Shown here: positions 48,266 through 59,078 of the stretch, piece by piece
How positions within the stretch are numbered: position 1 is the stretch's first letter
Layout: each line of letters starts with the position of its first letter
Assembly: GCA_006384855.1 (NCBI GenBank)
Contig: VCJN01000373.1
Location: 1 to 64,000 of the forward strand
Reading direction: 5' to 3'
DNA from: Tetraselmis striata
Lineage: Eukaryota; Chlorophyta; Chlorodendrophyceae; Chlorodendrales; Chlorodendraceae
Length of the DNA stretch: 64,000 nucleotides
Notes under the pieces: model-generated
The model's input: only the letters and a program-made list of their open reading frames with translations
Databases searched by the model: none
Told to the model about the DNA's origin: nothing
Translations under genes and position numbers: made by a program

Positions 48266-49611
48266 CACCCCTCCACATAAGTCCGGGTTTTGCATTTTCG
48301 ATCGCAAAGCGCATGCATGGGCGAGGATCACGCCGGCTGCATGTGCATACATGCTAACTACAGTGGGAATAGTTCGGGCGAACGCCTATTGTGCGCTTTA
48401 TACCCACCCGCGCGACAACACGACCATTTGTGGGCGCCCTTTCAAAAACTCGAAATCATTGCATGGTGCGTTGGCGCCATAAAGTTGTGGGTTGCGCCAA
48501 CCGTCCAAACCTATGGAAACAGCGGCACTCGTCGCACTAAACTCGGTGGATACGGCCCTTGGCATAAGTTGCACACACCGTGCGTGTAGGCCACTGAAAG
48601 CATGTCGCTATAGGCACGACGTGACACCCCAACGTCAAGTTGGCCACTGTGGGGAGCAGTTTTGGGGTGAAAATGCTGCTGTTTCTGTGGCGAACGCACA
48701 TAGGAGAGGCGCTCGATGGCCCCCTTGGCGTAGGGCAATGCTCTACTATGGGGGCGCGTGGTGGAATGCCAGTTGCACCGTTTCGTGGGCGGGGTGGCGC
48801 GGTAGGGGCGTGGATTTTGATTAATATGAAATTCCTTGAAAAATGCTGTGGAAAATGGCATTTTGGCTGGTAGATGTGTGTATCGCTAGGAGGTGGCACA
48901 TGCCAAGTGTTGGTGGTCCGTGGTCATCCACATACATAACGCTCTCGCGCAACTGAGTATGGGGCTTAGACACGCACTTGGCGCAAAGCCACGCGCCCGA
49001 TATGGGTGGGCACATGAGGCAGCGAGGGGCAACTTGGATGATCATCTTTGGGGATTTTTCCCGGAGACCCAAAAACTCGATTTTGTGATTATGGAAGAGT
49101 GTTCCCGACGCAGAATTGAACGAGGAATCGCGTGATATTTAAAAACAGTTTTTCTGAGCAAACCCTGAGAAGTTATAGCGTTTTGAAGCCAAGGGGGGTG
49201 TTGCTGCGCGTGGCCGACACTGATGCCATGCCAGTATCGCAACGCGACATGCACTGGCCGCCGCCCACACGGCTGCACCCCAACCAAATGCACCCGAGCC
49301 CCTCGCCAATGTGTTTCCTCACGCGTTCATGGCCATCCCGCCGTTTGGTTGTCTATTCACGCGCGTCGGCGTGTGCGTGATACCGACCCCGGTTTTGGTG
49401 CAGTTGCAGGCGACGCCCATCCACGCACCAGGTGCAGCGTGATTCCCTAGTCAAAGGTCATTAAGCTTCGGTTTGAGCCACTCGTCATGCAGGTTTTATA
49501 AAGCCCTCTGAGATTCCAGGGTTTCATCTCATATACCCTACGTTCAGGTACCCTAGACTTGTGAAGTCTTGAGACCGCCGAAAAGGGACCCCAAACTTAT
49601 GTGCAGGGGTG
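48266..49611 (+). mobile_element. TIR element, tandem unit 3
   Basis: Third copy, differing from the others by one noticed base near its right end (GACCGCC for GACTGCC). It is followed directly by TA at 49612-49613, pairing with the TA before unit 1. Confidence 0.8.
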
Positions 49612-49924
49612 TATGTGAAGTAAAGTGAAGTTCGCCCCGGATCATCGGCCGAAGGCCGAAGCCGCCCCACTCCAGCACTTGACCTCGTGCGCCAATTTCA
49701 ATCGTAGGCCTGGTGTAGCCAGTAGCGACTAGACCGTTGCCTCATTCGAAACCCGAAGGGTAATGCATCAACCGGGTAAACACGGGCCCGGATGAGATTG
49801 CCATGACAGAGCCAGGAATCGATTCGGGGATTAAATACTCGTAATAATGATTTTATTGTGGTCAGTAGATAGCACGCCCTAGTCGCTGCATGGGAAAGGA
49901 TTAATGTTAACAGACTATTAACCA
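49612..49924. other. Spacer between TIR array and retroelement fragment
   Basis: About 300 bp without coding signal. It holds one copy of the decamer GTAGCGACTA (49722-49731). Confidence 0.5.
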
Positions 49925-50285
49925 ATGCTCCCTGTTGGGCGATATGCAACGTGGGTGGACAGTGCGGAATGCGGCGTGGCACAACACGGAGCCCGGACAA
50001 AAGGGCCCACCTTGAGACATCATCATGGACATGTCGGAGTACACGGACGTGGTCTTAGCTGGCACAGTGGATGAGGTGATCAAGGGGGTGCGCCGCACTG
50101 TGCGCGAGGTCGCATGCTTGGCTGCGGATCCCGACACCCTCTCATCGCGGGGCACTCCGTGCACCACCCGGGCTCACTAGGAGGCCTTACTCGCAAGAGA
50201 TTACCTCGGGGGCATGAGCTTGATGGCGGCACGAGAGCGTGCTCGCCGACTCATCAGACGGCGCGCAGATTCGTGCCCTCAGCCA
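49925..50285 (+). pseudogene. 5'-truncated dead copy of the 4.9-9.4 kb retroelement
   Basis: Corresponds to the C-terminal part of the intact ORF starting at SLLGDIQRGL, at roughly 85% nucleotide identity and in the opposite genomic orientation. It reads WHNTEPGQKGP, then TGA where the intact copy has CGA, MDMSEYTDVV, CLAADPDTLSSRGTP, then TAG where the intact copy has CAG, and ALLARDYLG to LIRRR, after which similarity stops. Two in-frame 3-bp insertions keep the frame. Both stops are C-to-T changes. Confidence 0.85.
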
Positions 50286-51838
50286 TCCCGTGATAACGGG
50301 CGAGGGCGGCGAGCGCGAGAGACGGCGGGAGCCCGGCACTTGAAGGCGGGGCGGGCGTTCGGGAGCGGCCCGGCCGGGCATGGTATTGACTCAAGGGCCA
50401 TGATTGAGACATCTATGGCATCGAGATAGCAGCCGGAGTGCCATTAGGGAGTCGAAGCCATGCAGCGGGAGCATAAGCTACCCGGCGGCCAGCTCGGTTT
50501 GACCCCTGAGGGATGGCTACAAGGACGAAGCGCGCTGCGGAGGCGAGCGGCGGCAAGAGCTCAGGCGGGCGAGATGGGGGCAGCATCGGCGGACCGCGGG
50601 CGAGGTAAGAAGACCGCCACGGTAGAGTGGGCAATCAACGCCGCAACACGCGGGGTGTTTTTAGCGATGGTGGCAGGTGGAGCCAAGACCCAGAACCACG
50701 ACAAAATATTGCGCGGCGCCGGTAGGTGCATTACCGATGTACAAAAAACCCTTTTCGGGGGTGATGGGGCGAGTACTGCATTCGTAATCCCCGTACTGCC
50801 ATTTAGCTGTATTCGTGACGACCCGTAGTTATCCGGAAAACAACACATTACGGATATTGTGATGGAAGGAGGCGGGGTTTGGAAACGAAAGAGGAATGCC
50901 GGAACCTTGAGCTTCAAGTATGTCGTGCGGGAGCGCTACCTTCGCCCTGACACCTCCGAGAACATGGGGTCGCCCGAGTTCACCGAGGTGCTGGAACTGT
51001 TCAAGGACCGCGTCTACGACGACACGAACATGGCAAGCGCGGCGAAGACATCAGCCTGTCAAAGCTTTGACGGTGGCCCCCCGTCGAACGGCTGCGGCGG
51101 CGGCAACCGCGACAGCTTCAAGAACGCGCGCCCCGCGCGCGAGATGGCGGCGCCACGGACCACCTTCGCCATGGACGTCACCAAGGACTCCGGTAGGGCA
51201 AGGCGACGAAGGCCGCGGCCCCAATGGCCGGCAAGGCCGAATGATGGGGTGCTCTGCCGTGCCGGCACCAGGCAGCTGCGTTTCGAGGACACGCCTTTCG
51301 GTGTGCCTTATTACTACAAACAACGCTGCATTGGAGTCGTCGCTCGGCATGCGCGGGACTTCCCCACCACTGATCCGCATGTCCGGGTCGTCGCCCCCCT
51401 GCCCTATCCACGCCTAAGTAAACCCCTCCGTCTTCATTTTGTTCTTCTACATCACGACTCTACACCGACTCCCCCGTTCTAACGCGCCCATCCCGACCGG
51501 CCGCGCTATCCCTCTTTGCCGGTCGCTCGCACAAGCAACGGCCTCTCCCGGTCGGCCGGACGAGCCAAGTACTCGCGTGACGCCCGTTACGAGATCAGCG
51601 GTTATAGCACCCTACCTTCCTAGCATCACCTTCGTGCTCTTCATGGCCGCGTCGCCATCACCTGACGAGCGACATCGTCGAACCCTGCAGCGGCGTACAA
51701 CGCGCTTCGGCGCGTCCATCGCACCATGAAGACGCTTACTCACTTCATCACATACGCCGGGGCAATGGCCATTAAAGCGAGCTTATGCGAGGCAGCATCG
51801 AAGCTCTGTACGGCATGGACGATTGAGGCACCAAGGTG
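50286..51838 (+). other. Decayed open frames upstream of a tyrosine recombinase remnant
   Basis: Frames at 50460-50828 (122 codons, basic, GRGKKTATVEWAINAATRG) and 50859-51482 (207 codons from an ATG region reading FKYVVRERYLRPD) are Arg/Ala-rich and unassigned. They lie just 5' of the recombinase remnant on the same strand and may be its gag-like or linker part. Confidence 0.3.
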
Positions 51839-52875
51839 CTCGACCTCCTGACTACATCGCTCACGGCCAACACCTGCGCAAATTACGAGGGCAGAATCCG
51901 CCTCTTCGCGAGTTTTGCATCGACGAGGCCGGCGTCTCCCCTCTGACCGGATTGCATCGAGGGCACGCGCGTCCGCTACCTCGCCTGGATTGCGGAGCGT
52001 GACACCATCGGCGCCGGCTCTGTGCAGCCATACCTCTCCGCCATCAACACCTTCCTCCGTCACACCGGTCGAGACGACGCCCCGGCTACTGGTCTCTCCA
52101 TCATCGACATGAAGCGCGCGCTGCAAATCCGTCAACTCAAGACGAGCGAGGAGCTTCGTTCGGCGCCCCCCTACTACTGCCGTGCGACATCATCACCTAC
52201 ATCCTCGACGTCTTTGCTGCCCTTCCCATGACCACCACAGACTTCGGCAACATCATTCGTAACGGCGGGCGCAACGCTGTGTTCGACGTTTCTGTTTTAC
52301 TTCCGTGGTGAGTCCAACGTCTACTCCTGGCGACACCACGACATGGCCGTCGACGCCCACAACACCTTTTCGTCAAACGCGAGGAGGCGGAGCGCAAGCG
52401 TCGAGACGGGTTCAAGCCCCTACTTCAAATCCCTGCTACCGCCGTAGGTGCCCACTTGGACAGCCCTTCCGCGCCGCTTCGTCATCTATACCGCGACGCG
52501 GCGTTTCGGGCACCCCCCTCCGCCAAGCAACCAGACCGATAATGGGCGCTCCCCGGCGACGGTGCTATCCCATCCTTTACGTTGCACGCTGCTTACCTCG
52601 GCGACTGGCTCAAGCGGGCCGTCGGCCGCATCCATCGACCCCCCCCCCCCCCCCCCCCCAAAGGCTTCGTGTGGCCCTCGCACTGCTTACGGAAGGGAGC
52701 GGCGTCGAGCGCAAACGTAGTTGGCGTGACGACTCCGGAAAAAATCGCCGTTGGGGCGGATGGACCCGCAATTCTGCGGTAATCAACGACTACATCGACC
52801 CGACTACGACGCCTACCCGCGCCGCGCCGCGTGTCTTTTCGACTGGTTCTCTCTTACGGTGGTCCTTCGAAGTCT
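51839..52875 (+). pseudogene. Tyrosine recombinase remnant (DIRS- or Crypton-like)
   Basis: Read across frames, the plus strand gives an integrase core-binding region (NYEGRIRLFASF; VRYLAWIAERDTIGAGSVQP; YLSAINTFLRHTG) and then a catalytic part. That part has FYFRGESNVYSWRHHDMAVD, the H-x-x-R box in PSHCLRKGAASSANVVGV (about 52664-52720), and GGWTRNSAVINDYIDP carrying the nucleophile Tyr (about 52758-52808). An internal TGA, at least two frameshifts and an 18-nt C tract (about 52639-52656) disable it. The motif set is typical of tyrosine recombinases in DIRS-like retroelements and Cryptons of algae and protists. No intact RT of DIRS type is beside it. Confidence 0.65.
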
Positions 52876-53699
52876 TCTCGGCAGCGCCCCAGCGCCGTCA
52901 GGCGCCGCCCCGCCCCCTCCACAGTCATGAAGACCGAGGTGGTTAATCTCCCTTGCCTACCTCCCTTTGAAATGTTTAGAGCTGTGTTCTTTGGGTTTCT
53001 TTGTCTCCCTTAACCCTGGGGTATGCGGGTGTCGACACCGGCTGCCCGCGGCCTACTGTGCGCCATGCCAATTTGATGTGGCGGCCACGGAGTGATTCAC
53101 GCCCGCCGGGCAGTAATGTGTACTTTCTTTTCTTAACCTCCTTACTATCACTGGCACGTGCGTCGCAATCACACGAGTATCCGCTGCGGCACGTACACGG
53201 GGGTACCGTTATTGTGGTGTCCGACGCGCCGGATCCTGGAGAGGAGGCCATGCTGTCGACCGCCGCCATGCGGCGGCGTCGGGCGAGTGGGGCGGTGGAG
53301 AATTGTGGTCTTCGGTGAGGAAAAGTGGCGGCGGATGACCGTTCTCGGACAGGCTATTGACTGGGGTGCATAATATCAAACCATGGGTCAAAACAATTGA
53401 ACGACCTGATGAATCAAATACATGATCAGTACAAAGCCAAGATACATGTGCTTGAGCAGTGAAAGGAAAACTTTAGCACTTTGCGTGCCGCCCTCGGCAA
53501 AAACATAAATTGTTCCACTGCCGCCCTCCTCCTTCCCGGATACAAAATGTTTACGGGACCATGCCTCGTCTCGCAGGAAAGCCATTGGGCGGCATGACTC
53601 ATGATAGAGGTCCGTAAGTAAAGGGCGCCTATGCCAGCACGGAGTCGCTTCCGGTCCCGGCCCACCTTACCCCGGACGTCCTTATCTTTCGCCCAACCG
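52876..53699. other. No gene recognised
   Basis: Short frames only. It sits between two dead mobile elements and probably contains their untranslated ends. Confidence 0.4.
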
Positions 53700-56600
53700 C
53701 CACAAACCACATACTTAACGGGGACCTACCTCCCGCAGCTCCGCGCACGACGCCCGAGAAATCCAAACATAACATAGTAATTCGCTACATCGTCTCCACC
53801 AACGAGACTGCCACATGAAGGCCGGCTCTCCGCGCGTCATAGGAGGAGACTTCCAACTCCATATCACAGCCCCAACAAAAAGCATATACAGCCCCTAGCG
53901 GACGCCGGCATGACACAGTGAGACCACGAGGTGCCCACGTTCATTCCAGCGAACACCCTTGTCGACCATTAGCACCTTGGGGGCGCATCCCCACACCGCC
54001 ACAGCCTCACAGCAGAAACCTTTGAACCGGATTTTTGCTGCGATCACAAAGGCCTGACGACTAGCCCCCCGAGCGCCTCTCTCCACCCCGAGCCGCCTGC
54101 GGCGCCCCCGCCGCCGGGATAAACCACGCGCAAATATCAATTCACTCTCCCGATAGCCCTAGATGTAGCGGCTACGTACCAATACAGCACTGCCAAAAAC
54201 GAACAAATCGCCCAGCAATTCATTCAGTCTTGGTCGGGGGCCTGCACATATCACACCACAACAGATATCAACGATATGGCAACCAACCTCTTGGCCCTCC
54301 TCAACCTACACCTTGACTACGCGGCAAAAATTTTACGGCCCACAAAGCCAACCCCGGACCCCTCCGCCACCCCTAAGCCGCGCCTCCCCGGCGGACACCT
54401 CCCCATCTATCTCCCCATCAAGCACAAACATCGTGTTATCCGGCGCCTCCGCAGACTCACCAGAGACGCGCGACGCCTCACGGCTCCGAAACCAGGCACC
54501 CGGGACGCCGTAATCAACGCCATAAACGTGTTGTGCGCGACAGAGTCCGGGGCATTCTTAAGCCCCACAGCGGAGACACGCCCCTCGCACCGGACGCCAT
54601 ACTTACCAAGTGTCGCAAACGCACGAACCACGAGATAAAAATCGCCACAAGAAAATACGACGCGCGCCGCAAAAAAAACCGAAAAATCATACGACTACGC
54701 GCCAACCCCCGTATCTTCCTTAACGCATGAGCCCAATGACAGAAGAGTACTACCCCCCGGATGACGCATTCAGACAACACCACAGCCAAAGGCCCCACAA
54801 CCGACCCGGTGAGGGCTGCCATAGAATAAAGCCACTACGCCGCACAACTCAACAAAGCCACCCCCGACACTCCGTGAACACCCCCGCCTTGGGAACTTCT
54901 AGCTACCAACACCTACCCATTCAAGATCGAAGCAAAGGGCGACCCTAACGTTTGTCTCTCATCCCAATACTCCCGCAGCCTGCTGCACGAGACCAAACGC
55001 TTCCTCAATACCGGAAATTCCCCATGCCCGGACTTAACCCCGAACGAAATCGGACCTCGTTCGGAATCCAATGGCAACAAGCCTGGCAACTAGACGAATA
55101 ATCCATTATTGATACGCGGAATCCGGACCATACGCACTCAATGCATGCCATCGCATTCGAACCAGAGTCGAAACCCCGGAATTCTCCCACGCTCGCTCAA
55201 CATGCCGCGTGGCACCCCCCACAAACACCTAGTAGAAAGCAAACTCGCCACCATCAACCCGCACCCATACTCCCTCCTCGGGGAGCGAGGGGGGCGGGGG
55301 GGGGGGATTTACTTCAGCGTCCGGGACGCACACCAACTACTAGCAGTGCTTCACAAACCAAACGGCATAGTCTGCCATATCCTCGACCGCCGAAGGGTCG
55401 ACCACCTCCACTTTCTCTTCAGACCGGACAGAACAAACGATACGTTTGCAGAAGAGGTTTATGCGGTCCTAGGCAGAGTAGGCCGAGTAGTTACGAGTGG
55501 CAACGACAATTCCTAACACCGAATCCGAAGGAACGTATGGGCCACGGACGTCCGCTTTACACTGGCAATCATGACCGTCCTCCGCGCCCGCAAATACCTT
55601 TTCAGCGATCCCTTCCATAAATTGATCTACACCTCCCAGTATCACAGCTTGTACCACGAAGATGTAGTTTTCGGCGCTAGCCCCGCCCCCAACGACCTGT
55701 GCTTGTGGGCTGACACGTCCCTCGCCAACCCCGAGTACGATGACAAACGCATGTTGAAAGTGGTGCAACACGTACGCTCTCCGCAGCATGCACGCTCCGC
55801 GACACGAGTCTACCGCCACAATGCTCTTCCTCCCCGAGTGGACAGACACGTTTTACAACAAAGATCATCTCCTCAACCACCTCTACTTAGATGCAGAAAC
55901 TGTGCGAGCTCCCTGCGGATCTCACCAAATTCCGGCCCCATACCAACACCCCCAGATAGCCCCGGACAAGAACCTCGGCACCAAATGGCCGGTGGTAGTG
56001 TACTTAGTGGCTTCCGCCCCCTACCTGAAACACATAAACGCAGAAGTAGTTTCAACTACGATGACAGCTGCCCTCCGGGCCATATACCCCGGCCGCACTC
56101 CGAACTTCCACCTCAACACCACCCAATGGCATGTAGGCTCGGCCGCAGCCAGAGCCGCAACATCATGCCCATGTTTTCCCAAACCGCCCCGCAACTGGCA
56201 AATACGACCGCCACACCGGAACTCCGCCCGCTGACAACACCAATCCCGTCCACACAACCCTTGGAACGACGGACGATCGAAACGCTTCACATACACTGAC
56301 GGCTCCCATATCCACCGCGGCGGAGTGCTGGTGGGAATCGGCGCCGGGGTTTACACGCCGGGCAATAAACCCATCGAAGTGGGAGTGGACGCAGACGAAA
56401 TTCGCCGCACCATCACCAAAGCCGAACTGGCCGCTATCTCGATGTCAGTGGAGTCTAAACTTCCGGAGCACATCCTCTCAGATAGCGTTGTCGCCCTTCA
56501 CCTAGCTAATAGAACGCACGATGTACCGCCCGGTCACCTTCCGACACCACGCTCACAAAATACTACTCGAACACATAGTGCACCAACTCAGACACCGAGT

Positions 56601-56700
56601 GGATGTTGGACTCCGAACCATCCTCCAAAAAGTCAAAGCCCACATTGGCGTCGAAGGCTGAATCAGTCAGCCAGCCTTAGAGGCTTTACTTACAAAACCA
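53700..56700 (+). pseudogene. Decayed retroelement with RNase H domain
   Basis: Plus-strand frames, broken at least four times, show ordered pieces. Near 54990-55050 is TKRFLNTGNSPCPDLTPNEI, like the N-G-x-S-P-G-P-D start of LINE reverse transcriptases. 55290-55510 reads IYFSVRDAHQLLAVLHKPNG and DRRRVDHLHFLFRPDRTND. 55571-55700 reads RARKYLFSDPFHKLIYTSQY. 55830-56050 reads LFLPEWTDTFYN and KWPVVVYLVASAPYLKHIN. RNase H is clear at about 56280-56660: FTYTDGS, GIGAGVYTPGNKPIEV, TITKAELAAI and ILSDSVVAL, then in a shifted frame LQKVKAHIGVEG before a stop. The Asp, Glu and Asp of the RNase H active site are present. The RT YxDD box was not found. Overall a dead non-LTR-like element; which clade is unsettled. 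Confidence 0.55.
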
Positions 56701-57042
56701 AATGCTAAGTGGACAGCAAAGGTAGATTCCGAAAGCTACAGGTAGCTATTAGTCAGAGCTGAAAACAAAAGATGAAAATGCAAAGAGAGCCGCGCTGAGC
56801 GGACAGTCTCATATCCCAGGGGATCAAATCACATGTGCATATTCAGAGAGATGTTACAACTACATGCTATAGGAAGCCGTGAATACATCCAGCGAAAAAA
56901 AAACATCCGGAGATGTACTCAAATCAGCCCTTCTTATTGACAATAGGGCAGTAATGCCTGACGTGGCCAAAACGCGCCACATCCATATGGGCGACGACAC
57001 CGCCACCAGGAGGTTGATAGCCAGAATGGCTACTTTATTGTG
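56701..57042. other. No gene recognised
   Basis: AT-rich sequence between the RNase H remnant and the convergent gag-like ORF. Confidence 0.4.
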
Positions 57043-57943
57043 TTAGTAAGTTGTTGGCCATGATAACATAGGCCATCGCCAGGGGATCGAAACTATTTTG
57101 ATAACCTCGACCGCCATAGTGACCACCGCCGCCGCCACCATGACCACCACGCTTGCCGCCGTTTCCACGACAACCACCGCCACTACGACCGCCTCCTCAT
57201 GTGTTGGCGTTGGCCTGATCTGCCTTAAGAACAATAGAGGGCTTCGTCAGCTTGATAGCTTTACGAGCTCTTTCTTAGGGGACAAATTTGTCCCTAAATC
57301 ATATTTGGGCCGCAAATATGATCATCTACGATACATGTTGGCAATCTCGTCGGAGGAAAACTTATGACGGAGACACATGATAATGGCTTCTTCGTATGTG
57401 GTGCGAAGCAGGATTCCTAAGAAAGCGAGGGACGGCCCACTCTGAAGTGGACGACTTTATCTCCTCTACATGGACGGGGCGCTTCGCAGGAATAACCTCC
57501 TTCTTCATATCGGAATTGGATTGAATTATGCTACCATAGAGCTGCCAAGTGATACAAAGAACGAGCGCCATGAACTGAAGCTTCTGGGTACGGAAAACGT
57601 GAGTTCTACCAGTGTTCTTCTCCTTGAAACCCTCAGGAGGCTGGGAAAGATCCCGAGGAAGCAGCTTAGAGTCGCTGCCGAACTCGTCGTCGGAGTCCTC
57701 CTCCTCCTCCATGCGCCGAGCGCGTTTTGAACGACGAGTAGCAGAAGGAACATGTGGACTGAAGGAGCCTCCGCCTTGCCTTTGGCTCCCTCCGGAACTT
57801 TGTTGGCCTCCTCGCCCTTGAGAATGAAAACATCCAACTGCGCCTCCAGCGCATACCTGCGGGCGGTTTGGTTGTCGAAATTGAAATTGAAATTGAAATT
57901 GAAATTGAAATTGAAATTGATTACAACGTCTAGTCTGCTGCAT
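57043..57943 (-). CDS. Broken gag-like or RNA-binding hypothetical protein
   Basis: The minus-strand ORF 57943-57362 (193 codons) starts with a Gln-Phe run made by a GAAATT microsatellite. It then has QGRGGQQSSGGSQRQGGG, a basic-acidic switch (TRRSKRARRMEEEEDSDDEF) and KLQFMALVLCITWQLYGSII. After the stop, other frames on the same strand continue TTYEEAIIMCLRHKFSSDEI and, at 57230-57012, a Gly-rich RGG-type segment (CRGNGGKRGGHGGGGGGHYG) ending SFDPLAMAYVIMANNLLTQ. This suggests one protein with an RGG tail now broken by two or more stops. RGG and basic tracts fit RNA binding, as in retroelement gag, but no defining motif such as a CCHC knuckle is seen. Confidence 0.35.
57886..57921. repeat. 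(GAAATT)n microsatellite, about 6 to 7 units
   Basis: Perfect hexanucleotide repeats. They lie in the apparent 5' coding part of the gag-like ORF, where they encode Gln-Phe repeats on the minus strand. Confidence 0.95.
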
Positions 57944-58294
57944 CCACTCGCTCAGACTGAGTTGTTCTTAGGACCTGCTATCTCTAACCACAGTGGGGAA
58001 CACGAAGTGTTATCACAGTTCAAGCTATCGGCCATCCTCTCATGTTTCCTAGCCCCTCCTCCTTCAAGTGGGCTATAGCTAAGACAGCAGCGCCCCCCTG
58101 CTGTCCCTACCTAAGTCAGACCCATCCCATGCAGAGCTCAGCAGGCACGCTAAGGCAGCCAAATGCGTCCCGCCTGCTGCTACTGAGGTGTGATGGGGGA
58201 GGGGAGCTGACCGGAATAGCTGCATGGTGCTCAGTATTTATGTACTGCTGAGCCGGCTAGTTTGGGGGGGTGGGGGCTATAATGTCCTCCATTT
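57944..58294. other. No gene recognised
   Basis: Only short frames and no repeats. Confidence 0.4.
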
Positions 58295-59063
58295 CTAATA
58301 TTTTTTGGCACAGTACACTGCATTTAATGGCATGATGACTTCGTCTCGTGCCTGTACCAAGCCCGCGGGTCTAGCGATACACTGTTTGTAATACTTGCGG
58401 GGAAGAGTGCTGGTAAAATCGAAAAATGCATTCCGGGCGTACCGGCTAAAACCGCCCGCAGTTCTTGGGTTGAGGCGCTGATAGCCGCGGGCGTGCGTCC
58501 GGCTTGGGGTTGGGTGCCTTGCCTGCGGAGCATCCGCATACGGCCCACTTGCGGCTGTATGGGGGTCGTCCGGCGCGGGGGGCGGCGTGGGCGATGAGCC
58601 TCTGCCGCGAGCTGGGCCAGGTGGGACGCCTGGGCTGGTGTGCTGGTTGTGGAGGTATGCTCGAGGGGTTGGTGGCCTCTGAGGCCTCTCTTGTCGCGGT
58701 GGGGGCTTGGGCTGCGGCCGGTGGAGCCGGCTTGGGTTGCGGGGCTGGATCAACGCTTGTCGCTGGCTGATCTTCCGGTGGCGGGTCTTCGCCGTCCCTC
58801 TCCGTGTCGTGAGGGGCTGCGGCGGTCGGGGGGTGGGCCTCTTGTAGCTGGCTAGTTGGTGGTGGCGGGAGCTCCCGGGGGAGCTGGCCATGGTGCATCG
58901 CCGATTGGTCGGCTGTAGTCGGCGCCGTTTGGTGAATAGTCGCCGGCCTCTCCCGCCTACGCAGGTGCATGGTTCTGGCTGCGACGAGTTTCGCGTCGGA
59001 TCCGGTGTTAGTGGCGAGTCGAGCTCTGCTCACTACCCCAGTCGGAGAGGCGGCAGCCGGCAT
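58295..59063 (-). CDS. Proline/alanine-rich hypothetical, frame uncertain
   Basis: Two overlapping minus-strand frames (59063-58446 and 58891-58295) cover the region. The first is Pro/Ala/Thr-rich with LVAARTMHLRRRERPA. The second ends in better-mixed sequence (SRYARNAFFDFTSTLPRKYY; LVQARDEVIMPLNAVYCAKK). A frameshift between them would make one protein. It may be a gag-like ORF of the surrounding elements, and no domain was recognised. Confidence 0.25.
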
Positions 59064-59078
59064 AGGGGCGCGTCCGGG

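Noticed and set aside
45222-49611. Families of 75-120-codon ORFs repeated three times
   Set aside because: They recur only because the whole 1,522-bp unit is repeated. None shows a domain, and several overlap on both strands.
50859-51010. Resemblance of V-V-R-E-R-Y-L-R to the N-terminus of the exosome nuclease DIS3/RRP44
   Set aside because: Only about eight residues match. The rest of the frame lacks the expected cysteine motif and PIN domain, and the context is dead mobile DNA.
53700-56700. Endogenous retrovirus or LTR retrotransposon
   Set aside because: No long terminal repeats, protease, integrase or envelope features were seen. RNase H alone fits non-LTR-type elements.
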